Assembly (NCBI GenBank): GCA_016880505.1
Contig: JAEHDI010000110.1
Coordinates: 1-11,260, forward strand
Direction of reading: 5' to 3'
Length of the DNA stretch: 11,260 nucleotides
DNA from: Bryobacterales bacterium
GTDB taxonomy: Bacteria > Acidobacteriota > Terriglobia > Bryobacterales > Bryobacteraceae
In this document: one piece after another, positions 1-6,414 of the stretch
Numbering within the stretch: position 1 is the stretch's first letter
Layout of the letters: every line of letters begins with the position of its first letter
Position numbers and translations under genes: made by a program
The notes under the pieces: model-generated
Databases searched by the model: none
Told to the model about the DNA's origin: nothing
The model's input: only the letters and a program-made list of their open reading frames with translations

Positions 1-90
1 AAGTTCGGAGTTCACCAAGCGACGAATTGTATGGCACGCCGGCGGGCGGCGTCAATTACACTGCACCGCCGTCGGGGTTAGACGCCGCGC

Positions 91-315
91 CTACCCCCAA
101 TACAACAGCAGCCGTGAGAGCCTCCGCGCCAGACGGCGGACGGGTTGGTCCTCGACTTCTGGCTCAGAAGCCGCGTGCTTGATCGCCAGTCCGAGCCATA
201 CAACAGCGATGACTAGCCAGATGACGGCGGGTACGGGATTGCTTCGGAAGATCCAGTATGCCGCCACAGCCAGCGATAGCAGGGCCGTGATGAAGCTAAT
301 CCGGGCGGTTCGCAT
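91..315 (-). CDS. Small two-helix membrane protein, function unknown
   Basis: This gene encodes 74 residues that I do not recognise as a named family. Two hydrophobic stretches, about residues 7-23 and 27-48, are separated by a short polar turn (FRSNP). They suggest a helical hairpin in the inner membrane. A charged C-terminal tail follows, first acidic (EPEVED) and then arginine-rich (RRLARRLSR). An in-frame ATG lies 9 codons further upstream. I chose the ATG at 315 because a strong Shine-Dalgarno sequence, GGAGGAG, sits five bases before it. The gene starts 46 nt after the stop of the TonB-dependent receptor on the same strand, so co-transcription is likely. No energy-transduction motif is visible, so a role with the receptor is only suggested by position. 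Confidence 0.7.
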   Translation of the reverse strand: MRTARISFITALLSLAVAAYWIFRSNPVPAVIWLVIAVVWLGLAIKHAASEPEVEDQPVRRLARRLSRLLLYWG

Positions 316-320
316 CGCTT

Positions 321-327
321 CTCCTCC
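321..327 (-). promoter_or_regulatory. Ribosome binding site of the small membrane protein
   Basis: GGAGGAG on the minus strand, five bases before the ATG at 315. It decides that start over an in-frame ATG at 342, which lies upstream of this site. Confidence 0.75.
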
Positions 328-361
328 ACCCAGATCATACACCCGGGCCCTTGCCCACGGG

Positions 362-2758
362 CTAGAATCGCAGCTTCACGCCTGCGTTCACCTGCCGGAA
401 CATACCGGGCTGGATGCCAAGGGGCGCCCGCGACGAGATATAGACTGCATCCGCCAGGTTCTTCACCGTGAAGAACGGATTCACCACGAACCGCTCACGC
501 TGGAACTCATGGCCCGCGCAAAGGTTCCATACCCAGTACGCCGGAAGCAGCCCAACGGTGCCGTCGGCAGACCCTTTTACCGTCTCCAGATTGTCGCCGA
601 ACTGATCCCCCACCCGCGTGCCGTCGACGTGCACAGAGAAGCCCCTCCGGTGACGGTAGCCGAGTCGGACCCCGAAGCTGTGCTCCGGAGCATAGGGTAG
701 CCGGTTGCCGTTGTAGATACCGGAGGTAAAGCTGGCATCCGTCAGCCAGGTGTGCCTCACCTCTGTCCATAGGCCGAGCCGCGAATCGATCAGCCTCGAC
801 CAGTCCGCCGCCAGGCTGAACTCGGCGCCGCGGTGCAGCGTCTCACCGCCGTTGATGAGGGTCGTCGTTGCCCCGCCCGATTGTGCTGCCGGGATGATCT
901 GGTTTTCGAAGTCCAGCGTGAAGTACGTTGCCTCGGCCCGCAGGCCACGCGGGAGCTTCAGCCGGACGCCGGCTTCGTAGTTCCAGCTCAGCTCGGCGTC
1001 GAGCTGAAGCGACACGCCCGCGCTGGTGATGGCGTCCTTCACTCTCGGCGGCGCGAACCCCCGGTGCGCCCCGGCGAACAGCGTCAGCGGCGACGAGACC
1101 TGGTACGCCACGCCGATCCCCGGAATCGCTTTGAAAACCGAGTCGCCGCCGCGGATGTTCACGTCCGTCGGCGTCCCGCCAACCGGCTGCCGATGAATGT
1201 TCCGTACGTAGTCGTAGTTCTCGAGGCGAATACCCGGCGTGACGGTCAGCCGGTTCGTCACGAGAATCCGGTCCTGGATGAACCCCGACCACGCATTCCC
1301 GTTGCGCGTTTCGTCGGTACGAATCACGCCCGACAACGCCATGAAATTCGCGCCGTCGATCCGCCGGTCCCGGTGCTCCTCATAGACGTACCGTACTCCC
1401 GTCTCCAGCTTGTGGCGAAACCCGAAAGCCTCGTGCTCCATGCTTAGACGGCTCTCCGCTCCCGCCACATCGAACTCCCGGTTGTTGTTCCCTGTACTGT
1501 TTCGCAACCAGACTGCATCACCCGGCACGGCCGGGTCGCCCACCAGCCGCAGGTAGATGACACCCGCTCTTGGCGTTCGATCGAAGTCTTCCCGCCGCCA
1601 GTTCCGGCCGGTTGTATATCCGAAAAAGCTGTTGGAGAGCAGTGCCCGCGGGCTCAGGACAACCTGGTGTATGACGGAACCGCTGTAGCGGCGCACCTTC
1701 AACAGATCGTCCGGCACTGCGTTGAAGCCGGGATTCTGACGGAACTGGGATGCCGTGAGACCCAGATACGTCGAATTCGAGCGTTCGTCATAGACTCCAA
1801 ACTTCAAGCCAATCCTCTGCCGCGTTGAAACATCTACATTCACTTTCGCCGTCAAGTCATTGATATCGAAATACAAATCTCTCCACCCATCACCCTGCTT
1901 TCGCAGCAGGCTGACATACCAGCCAGCGTTTTCATGCGTGCCACCGTACGACAGCCGACCGGTGAAGAAGCCATATTGTCCCCCTTGGAGTTCCAGTTCT
2001 CCCTGGGGTCGGAGCGGCGGGTCGGGAGTGATGAAATTCAGTACGCCGCCGATCGTCTGAGGACCGTACAGGATCGAACCGCTGCCCTTCAACAACTCCA
2101 CGCGGCTCATCCGATCGATCGGCGGGCTGTAGTACATCTCGGGCTCGCCGTATGGCGCCAGCGCGAGAGGAAGCCCGTCTTCGAGCACAAGAAGAGAGCG
2201 GCTCCGGTCCGGGTTCAGACCCCGGATGCCGATGTTCAGACGCATGCCTACCGGCCCGGAATCCTCGCGAATATTCACCCCAGGTACCTGGCGCAGCACT
2301 TCGTTCGCGTCTGCAGGCACACTCTCGGCCAGCTCCTCGCGGCTCACCAGAAACGCCGAGCCGGGGATCTCGCGCAACGCGGTTTCAGGGGCCTCCCCAA
2401 TGACATCCAGTTGCAGATGGTTCGCGCGGACAGTCTCGAACCGGAGGGTGAGCGCCGCCTCCTCGCCGGGTCCTACGGACACTGCGCCACTGCTCACGGG
2501 GTCAAATGCCTCTCCGGTAGCGGTCACCGTATACCGTCCCGGGGAAAGACCGCCAACGAGCCACGTCCCGTCGGATTCGGTAGTCGTAACCTTCTGTATT
2601 GGGTTGACTTCCACCCTGACGCCAGCCACCGAACGGCCGCTTGGGTCAAGGATCTTGCCGCGAATTGCCCCTGCTGTCTGCTGGGCCCCCGCGGGGGAAA
2701 GGACCAGGCACGAAACCAGTGCCAGGACACACGTCCGAAAAGTGCAAGTGAGTTGCAT
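362..2758 (-). CDS. TonB-dependent outer-membrane receptor, FecA-like
   Basis: This 798-residue protein is an outer-membrane beta-barrel receptor. Such receptors import a scarce ligand using energy from TonB-ExbB-ExbD. A signal peptide (about 1-25, cleavage after SPAGA) is followed by a carboxypeptidase-regulatory-like beta-sandwich (about 28-108, including DPSGRSVAGVRVEV), the plug (about 128-245) and the barrel to the end. The plug contains NIGIRGLNPDRSRSLLVLEDG, APYGEPE and YGPQTIGGVLNFIT. These closely resemble the ferric citrate receptor FecA as I remember it. The FecA N-terminal signalling domain is absent, and the beta-sandwich takes its place. The last residue is phenylalanine (VKLRF), the usual barrel-assembly signal. 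No Shine-Dalgarno sequence precedes the ATG; a strong promoter lies just upstream. An iron-chelate substrate is plausible but unproven, since plug similarity does not fix the ligand. No Fur-box-like sequence was seen. The small membrane protein follows directly. Confidence 0.9.
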   Translation of the reverse strand: MQLTCTFRTCVLALVSCLVLSPAGAQQTAGAIRGKILDPSGRSVAGVRVEVNPIQKVTTTESDGTWLVGGLSPGRYTVTATGEAFDPVSSGAVSVGPGEEAALTLRFETVRANHLQLDVIGEAPETALREIPGSAFLVSREELAESVPADANEVLRQVPGVNIREDSGPVGMRLNIGIRGLNPDRSRSLLVLEDGLPLALAPYGEPEMYYSPPIDRMSRVELLKGSGSILYGPQTIGGVLNFITPDPPLRPQGELELQGGQYGFFTGRLSYGGTHENAGWYVSLLRKQGDGWRDLYFDINDLTAKVNVDVSTRQRIGLKFGVYDERSNSTYLGLTASQFRQNPGFNAVPDDLLKVRRYSGSVIHQVVLSPRALLSNSFFGYTTGRNWRREDFDRTPRAGVIYLRLVGDPAVPGDAVWLRNSTGNNNREFDVAGAESRLSMEHEAFGFRHKLETGVRYVYEEHRDRRIDGANFMALSGVIRTDETRNGNAWSGFIQDRILVTNRLTVTPGIRLENYDYVRNIHRQPVGGTPTDVNIRGGDSVFKAIPGIGVAYQVSSPLTLFAGAHRGFAPPRVKDAITSAGVSLQLDAELSWNYEAGVRLKLPRGLRAEATYFTLDFENQIIPAAQSGGATTTLINGGETLHRGAEFSLAADWSRLIDSRLGLWTEVRHTWLTDASFTSGIYNGNRLPYAPEHSFGVRLGYRHRRGFSVHVDGTRVGDQFGDNLETVKGSADGTVGLLPAYWVWNLCAGHEFQRERFVVNPFFTVKNLADAVYISSRAPLGIQPGMFRQVNAGVKLRF

Positions 2759-2796
2759 AAGTGAAATAAGGAGTATACAGTCTTTTGCAACTCGCT
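2747..2796. repeat. Inverted repeat flanking the receptor -10 element, possible operator
   Basis: The arm at 2747-2757 (AGTGAGTTGCA) is the reverse complement of the arm at 2786-2796 (TGCAACTCGCT) at 10 of 11 positions. One arm lies between the -35 and -10 elements. The other covers the first codons of the receptor. The centres are 39 bp apart, close to four helical turns. The left arm also belongs to a shorter palindrome, TGCAA-GTGAG-TTGCA, at 2743-2757. The placement would suit a repressor operator, but the regulator is unknown and chance is possible. Confidence 0.35.
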
Positions 2797-2801
2797 GTCA
2801 A
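2765..2801 (-). promoter_or_regulatory. Sigma-70-type promoter of the TonB-dependent receptor
   Basis: On the minus strand, TTGACA (2801-2796) is followed after 18 bases by TATACT (2777-2772). This is a perfect -35 and a five-of-six -10. The usual spacing puts the transcription start near 2765, leaving a leader of about 7 nt before the ATG at 2758. That is too short for a normal Shine-Dalgarno sequence, and none is present. The promoter lies in the 92-nt gap after glpK, so the receptor can be transcribed separately from glpK. I saw no convincing intrinsic terminator for glpK in this gap. Confidence 0.7.
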
Positions 2802-2850
2802 CAGGATTTGGGCGGCGAACTGGCCTTCGGATCGTGAACGGATGAACTCC

Positions 2851-4329
2851 TTAGTCCCTGCAGCGGCTCACCGCCCGCTTCCAACCCGCGAACAGCTCCT
2901 GCCGGCGCTCCTCGATCATCGACGGCTCGAAGACGCGCTCGACGCGCCAGAACGACTCCAGTTCCCCGACGCTCTTCCAGAATCCCGTCGCGAGCCCGGC
3001 GAGATACGCCGCGCCCAGGGCCGTCGTTTCAATGTCCCATGGCCGCACCACGGGACTCCCGAGGATGTCCGCCTGGAACTGGAGCAGGAAGTTGTTGGCC
3101 GTAGCGCCCCCATCCACGCGCAGTTCCGCCAGCCGTTCCCCCGTATCGGCCTCCATTGCTTCCACGAGTTCCCGGGTCTGGTAGGCGATGCTCTCGAGCG
3201 TGGCGCGGACGAGGTGCGCCCGCCCGGTGGACCGCGTGATGCCGGTCAGCAGCCCGCGTGCCGACGAGTCCCAGTGCGGCGCCCCGAGTCCGACGAAAGC
3301 CGGGACGAAATACACGCCGCCCGTGTCGGCGACGGAAGCCGCCACCTCCTCGGACTCGGCCGCCGTCGCGATCAGCTTCAGTTCATCCCGCAGCCACTGG
3401 ACAGCGGCCCCGGCGATGAAGATGCTGCCCTCGCTGGCGAATTGGGCCCGGTTGTCGACCGAAGCGGCTCGCGTGCCGAGCAGCCGGTTCTGCGATACCG
3501 GAACGTGATCGCCGGTGTGCAACAGAGCGAAACAACCGGTGCCGTACGTGTTCTTTGAGAGCCCGTGGCGAAAGCAGGCTTGCCCGACCAAGGCCGCCTG
3601 CTGGTCCCCCGCGATCCCCGCGATCGGGATCTCCGCGCCGAGGTGTTCCGCGGCTGCGACGCCCGCCACTCCGCTCGACGGCACGATCCGCGGCAGCATG
3701 GCGCGCGGGATGTCGAAGATGCCGAGCAGCTCGTCGTCCCAGTCGCCCGAGGCGAGATCCATCAGCATCGTCCGCGAGGCGTTGGTGAAGTCGGTCGCGT
3801 GCACAGACCCGTTCGTCAGCCGCCAGAGCAGCCAGGTGTCGACGTTGCCGAACAGGAGTTCACCGTTTCGCGCCTTCCGGCGTGCGTCCGGCACGTGTTC
3901 GAGGATCCACCGGATCTTGCTGGCCGAGAAATAGGCGTCCACCACCAGCCCGGTCTTCCGGGTGACGATGGCGCCGGCCGGTCCCGCGGCGAGTTCTGTG
4001 CAGAAACCGGCCGTACGCCGGCACTGCCAGACGATCGCCGGAGCCACAGCCTTCCCTGCCCCGTGCTCCCACACCAGTGTTGTCTCCCGTTGAGTGGTGA
4101 TGCCGAGGGCGGCCACGTCGGCCGGCTTCACCGCGCCGCGCTCGAGCGTCCGCTGTGCGGCCGATAGCTGCGCCCGCCAGATCTCTTCCGGGTCCTGCTC
4201 TACCCAGCCGGATTCGGGATAGAAACAGGTAATCGGTTCGGATTCCATCCCGATGCGGCGGCCCTGTTCGTCGTAGAGCGCCGCGCGGGCGGTCGTGGTG
4301 CCCTCGTCGAGGGAGAGGATAAATTGCAC
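2851..4329 (-). CDS. glpK: Glycerol kinase
   Basis: GlpK phosphorylates glycerol with ATP to sn-glycerol 3-phosphate in the cytoplasm, feeding glycolysis and phospholipid synthesis. The 492 residues match the family length from end to end (FGGY kinases). Visible motifs are the phosphate loop DEGTTTAR (8-15), GITTQRETT (76-84), WQCRRT (101-106), FTNASRTML (181-189), GIAGDQQAAL with the catalytic Asp242 (238-247), KNTYGTGCF (259-267), GLGAPHWD (347-354) and the adenosine-site DGGATANNF (406-414). The E. coli fructose-bisphosphate loop (GGKGGTR) is not conserved; a histidine, His229, lies there. The start codon is GTG with no Shine-Dalgarno sequence. A TATAAT element places the expected transcription start on that GTG. 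No glpF, glpD or glpR is visible nearby, so glpK appears to be expressed alone. Confidence 0.96.
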   Translation of the reverse strand: MQFILSLDEGTTTARAALYDEQGRRIGMESEPITCFYPESGWVEQDPEEIWRAQLSAAQRTLERGAVKPADVAALGITTQRETTLVWEHGAGKAVAPAIVWQCRRTAGFCTELAAGPAGAIVTRKTGLVVDAYFSASKIRWILEHVPDARRKARNGELLFGNVDTWLLWRLTNGSVHATDFTNASRTMLMDLASGDWDDELLGIFDIPRAMLPRIVPSSGVAGVAAAEHLGAEIPIAGIAGDQQAALVGQACFRHGLSKNTYGTGCFALLHTGDHVPVSQNRLLGTRAASVDNRAQFASEGSIFIAGAAVQWLRDELKLIATAAESEEVAASVADTGGVYFVPAFVGLGAPHWDSSARGLLTGITRSTGRAHLVRATLESIAYQTRELVEAMEADTGERLAELRVDGGATANNFLLQFQADILGSPVVRPWDIETTALGAAYLAGLATGFWKSVGELESFWRVERVFEPSMIEERRQELFAGWKRAVSRCRD

Positions 4330-4366
4330 CTTGGAATTATATGACGCCTCCGCGCCGACGTTACAA
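4329..4366 (-). promoter_or_regulatory. Leaderless promoter of glpK
   Basis: A perfect -10 element, TATAAT, lies at 4341-4336 on the minus strand. Six bases separate it from the GTG, so the expected transcription start is the G of the start codon at 4329. The best -35 candidate is TTGTAA (4366-4361, four of six matches) with a long 19-base spacer. It overlaps the -10 element of the divergent gene. Confidence 0.55.
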
Positions 4367-4374
4367 TAACCCTA
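4362..4374 (+). promoter_or_regulatory. Leaderless promoter of the divergent 134-residue gene
   Basis: TACAAT at 4362-4367 matches the -10 consensus at five of six positions. It is followed by six bases and then the ATG at 4374, so the expected transcription start is the A of the ATG. No good -35 element is seen at the 16-18 base spacing. It occupies the same bases as the proposed glpK -35. Confidence 0.4.
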
Positions 4375-4778
4375 TGTTCTTTCGACGCGAGCGGCCGAGG
4401 CAGATGACGTTCAGCGAACGGCTTGACGCCCTCCGCAAGGCGGGCTTCGCCGTCGAGTCACAAGACGCCGGTACGGTGAGGGTTTCCCGTGATCGCTGTG
4501 CGGCCATGATCGCGGATGTTCCCGGGGCGCCTCCCCGCATCCGAAAGGTGGGAGTTGTTCTCGGCGGCGACATCGCCTTCCTGATCGACGGCGGCTTTCA
4601 GAAGTTCTTCCGCACTGCGGCCGGCAAGCGCGTTCCGGCCCTGGCCGAAGACCTCCAGGCGCTTCATGCGTTCGAGGAGGACCTGCGCGATGCCCTCGGC
4701 CTGGTCAGCCTGTACAACGAGGCCCTCGGCACCACTTGCGACTACCACCTCTACGACCGGCTCGAAGGCCGGGAGTAA
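4374..4778 (+). CDS. Conserved-looking cytoplasmic protein of unknown function
   Basis: This gene encodes 134 residues with no signal peptide or membrane segment. I do not recognise a named family. It begins with a basic stretch (MFFRRERPRQ), then an amphipathic segment (FSERLDALRKAGFAV), a probable alpha/beta core (about 30-75, ending VGVVLGGDIAFLIDGG) and an acidic helical region (about 90-118). It closes with SLYNEALGTTCDYHLYDRLE, which contains a single cysteine, Cys122; the other cysteine is Cys42. An in-frame ATG at 4341 is possible. I prefer 4374 because a -10-like element ends six bases before it and because the ATG at 4341 lies inside the glpK -10. An ATG at 4404 has GAGG only three bases before it. 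The gene is divergent from glpK and ends one base from the convergent lipoprotein gene. Similar proteins may exist in related Acidobacteriota, but I could not check. Confidence 0.75.
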   Translation: MFFRRERPRQMTFSERLDALRKAGFAVESQDAGTVRVSRDRCAAMIADVPGAPPRIRKVGVVLGGDIAFLIDGGFQKFFRTAAGKRVPALAEDLQALHAFEEDLRDALGLVSLYNEALGTTCDYHLYDRLEGRE

Positions 4779-4779
4779 C

Positions 4780-6414
4780 TCATCGCCCTCCCAGCTTCCT
4801 GAAGAGTTCGAGGCTCCGTGAAGCCTCATTTGATTTTCCCTGCTTCTTCAGCACGGCCGCGCGCACCTGAAAAATCCGGGGAAACGACAGGCAGGCGAAC
4901 GTCGATTCGCCGCCCGGTCCGGGAATCCCGAATGTTTCCACCAGCGGTGCGGCTTCCTTGAAGCGCCCGGTCTCGGCCAGCGCCCAGGCCAGCAGAATGG
5001 AAACCTGTTCGGGGGCGATCGGGCTTGCCGTTCGATTCAGATCCCGCAGTACACCGGCTGCGGCGTCGAAGTGCCGGCCGAACAGCAACGCATATGCCAG
5101 GGCATAGCGGCCCGCCGCGTCTCCGGCAGGGCCTGAAAACTGCCCGGCGGCACGCTTCCGCCAGTCCGCGGCCGGCGCCGGAGGTCCAGCCAGGAAGCCG
5201 CAGATGCCGGCCAGCATCCGGGGAACCGGCTGCCGCGCATTGGAGTTCGCCCGGGCGGCGTACTCGCGGGCGCGCGTCACGTCCCCGGCGGCGAGACGCC
5301 ACACCGAAAGCTGGGAATAAGCCCGCGAGGCGGCATCCGAATTCGCTGTCTTCCCGGCAAGCTGCGATGCCTGATCCTCGGCCTCGCGGATACGTCCGCT
5401 GAGGTAACTCCATTGCGCCTGCTGGAAATCCACCTGAGGATCGCCCGCCGCACGGCGGGTGTCCGCGAATCGCCGGAAGTTCTCCGTGGCGCCCGCTGCG
5501 TCCCCCGTCATCAGCCGCGCCCGCGCCGCTTTGTAGCCCGCCGCGCCGCCGCCGAACGAGGCGTTCTTCTCGTGAGCCTGCAGGTAGAACCGCTCGGCTT
5601 CGGCGAAATGGCCCAGGTAGTAATGCACGTCACCCAGCGAATCCAGAGGATTCGCGTCCCCGGGCGCGCGCTTCTCGTATTCCCGGAGCGCCTTCACCGC
5701 GCCATCCAGGTTGCCTGCAAACGCCTCCGTGTACCCCAGTTCGTTCCACAGCAGAGGCTGCTCCGGATCGCGTCTCATCGCTTCGCGGAAGGCGGCAGCC
5801 GCTTCGGCGTACCGTTTCTCAGAGGCCAGTGCTTGACCCCAGGCGGCAGACGCAGCCCCGAACGCAGGATCGGCCTTTACCGCGCGCTCGAACGCACAGG
5901 CCGCCGACGCCGCATCGCCCGCCGCGCGCCCTTCCATAAGTGCTCGCAACGCTGCCTCGTTGGACGTGCCGTAAGGCTCGGCTTTCGGGTCGATTTCTCG
6001 TGCGATGGTGTTTGCCGCGGCCAACATGGACGGTCGCGCCGCCGTGAGTGTCCTCGACGTCTTCACGGAGGCGACTTCTTCCACCGATCCTTTCACCACC
6101 AGACGCCCCTTCCGGCGGTAGAAGTAACCATGCAGAATGTGCGTCGCCCCCGTCGCCGCTGCGTCCGCCCGCGTCGCCACGCGCTCGGGCCGGACGCCGC
6201 CGCTGCGCCGCAATTGCCCGGCCAGAACCTCGGGGAAAGCCGTGGCCATCCAGTCGTCCGACGTGTCACCGCCGAGGTTCTCGAAGGCAGGGATGGCGAG
6301 CCGTTGAACGGGTGCGGGCCTCCGGTTGCACGACGAGGCCCCAACCGAGATTAGTATGGCGGTGAGAAGCGCGAACCGGAATGGAGTGGCCGCTCCTGTC
6401 CTCTCAGAGGACAC
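4780..6414 (-). CDS. TPR lipoprotein with N-terminal TolB-N/FlgO/LpoB-like domain
   Basis: This 544-residue protein is probably anchored in the outer membrane as a lipoprotein. A hydrophobic leader (about 13-25) ends at a weak lipobox, ASSC, with Cys29 as the lipidation site. Residues 36-135 (RLAIPAFENLGGDTSDDW, ATHILHGYFYRR, LVVKGSVEEV) resemble the alpha/beta domain shared by TolB-N, FlgO and LpoB. A similar module precedes TPRs in many kinase and cyclase proteins, but no enzymatic domain is present here. From about 150 to 540 there are helical TPR-type repeats, clearest near 187-216, 221-250, 255-284 and 474-495. The GTG start overlaps the end of the upstream TPR gene by 11 bases. AAGGA lies five bases before it, so translation is probably coupled. 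The leader fits an ATG-less start. The location behind a PBP1B-type gene suggests a cell-wall role, perhaps as activator or scaffold; this is inference. Confidence 0.8.
   Translation of the reverse strand: MSSERTGAATPFRFALLTAILISVGASSCNRRPAPVQRLAIPAFENLGGDTSDDWMATAFPEVLAGQLRRSGGVRPERVATRADAAATGATHILHGYFYRRKGRLVVKGSVEEVASVKTSRTLTAARPSMLAAANTIAREIDPKAEPYGTSNEAALRALMEGRAAGDAASAACAFERAVKADPAFGAASAAWGQALASEKRYAEAAAAFREAMRRDPEQPLLWNELGYTEAFAGNLDGAVKALREYEKRAPGDANPLDSLGDVHYYLGHFAEAERFYLQAHEKNASFGGGAAGYKAARARLMTGDAAGATENFRRFADTRRAAGDPQVDFQQAQWSYLSGRIREAEDQASQLAGKTANSDAASRAYSQLSVWRLAAGDVTRAREYAARANSNARQPVPRMLAGICGFLAGPPAPAADWRKRAAGQFSGPAGDAAGRYALAYALLFGRHFDAAAGVLRDLNRTASPIAPEQVSILLAWALAETGRFKEAAPLVETFGIPGPGGESTFACLSFPRIFQVRAAVLKKQGKSNEASRSLELFRKLGGR
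4810..4837 (+). terminator. Possible intrinsic terminator of the 134-residue gene
   Basis: On the plus strand a perfect 6-bp stem, GAGGCT/AGCCTC, encloses the loop CCGTGA and is followed by ATTTGATTTT. It begins 32 bases after the stop codon at 4778. It lies inside the last codons of the convergent lipoprotein gene. The T tract is interrupted by GA, so termination may be weak. Confidence 0.4.

Noticed and set aside
45..88. GC-rich inverted repeats (45-51 with 67-73, and 46-53 with 81-88) after the small membrane gene.
   Set aside because: They resemble a terminator stem but have no T tract on the minus strand and use mutually exclusive pairings. Such repeats are common by chance in this base composition.
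3..182. Plus-strand open frame from the left edge with a proline- and alanine-rich translation (ELYGTPAGGVNYTAPPSG).
   Set aside because: It could be the end of a gene outside the window, but it overlaps the well-supported small membrane gene for about 90 bases and shows no domain. Without the upstream sequence I cannot support it.
1934..2764. 276-codon plus-strand open frame opposite the TonB receptor.
   Set aside because: The translation has no recognisable domain and is arginine- and histidine-rich, as expected for an antisense shadow of a GC-rich gene. The receptor on the other strand is unambiguous.
2770..2784. Plus-strand AAGGAG near 2768-2773 as a ribosome binding site for a plus-strand gene.
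   Set aside because: No start codon lies at a suitable distance, and the following plus-strand frame is a shadow of glpK. The bases are better explained as part of the receptor promoter.
4341..4373. Alternative upstream ATG at 4341 for the 134-residue protein.
   Set aside because: The added residues (MTPPRRRYNNP) come from the promoter region and overlap the glpK -10. There is no ribosome binding site before it.
5413..6354. 313-codon plus-strand open frame opposite the TPR lipoprotein.
   Set aside because: It is very arginine-rich and without a domain, and it is complementary to clear TPR repeats. It is a shadow frame.
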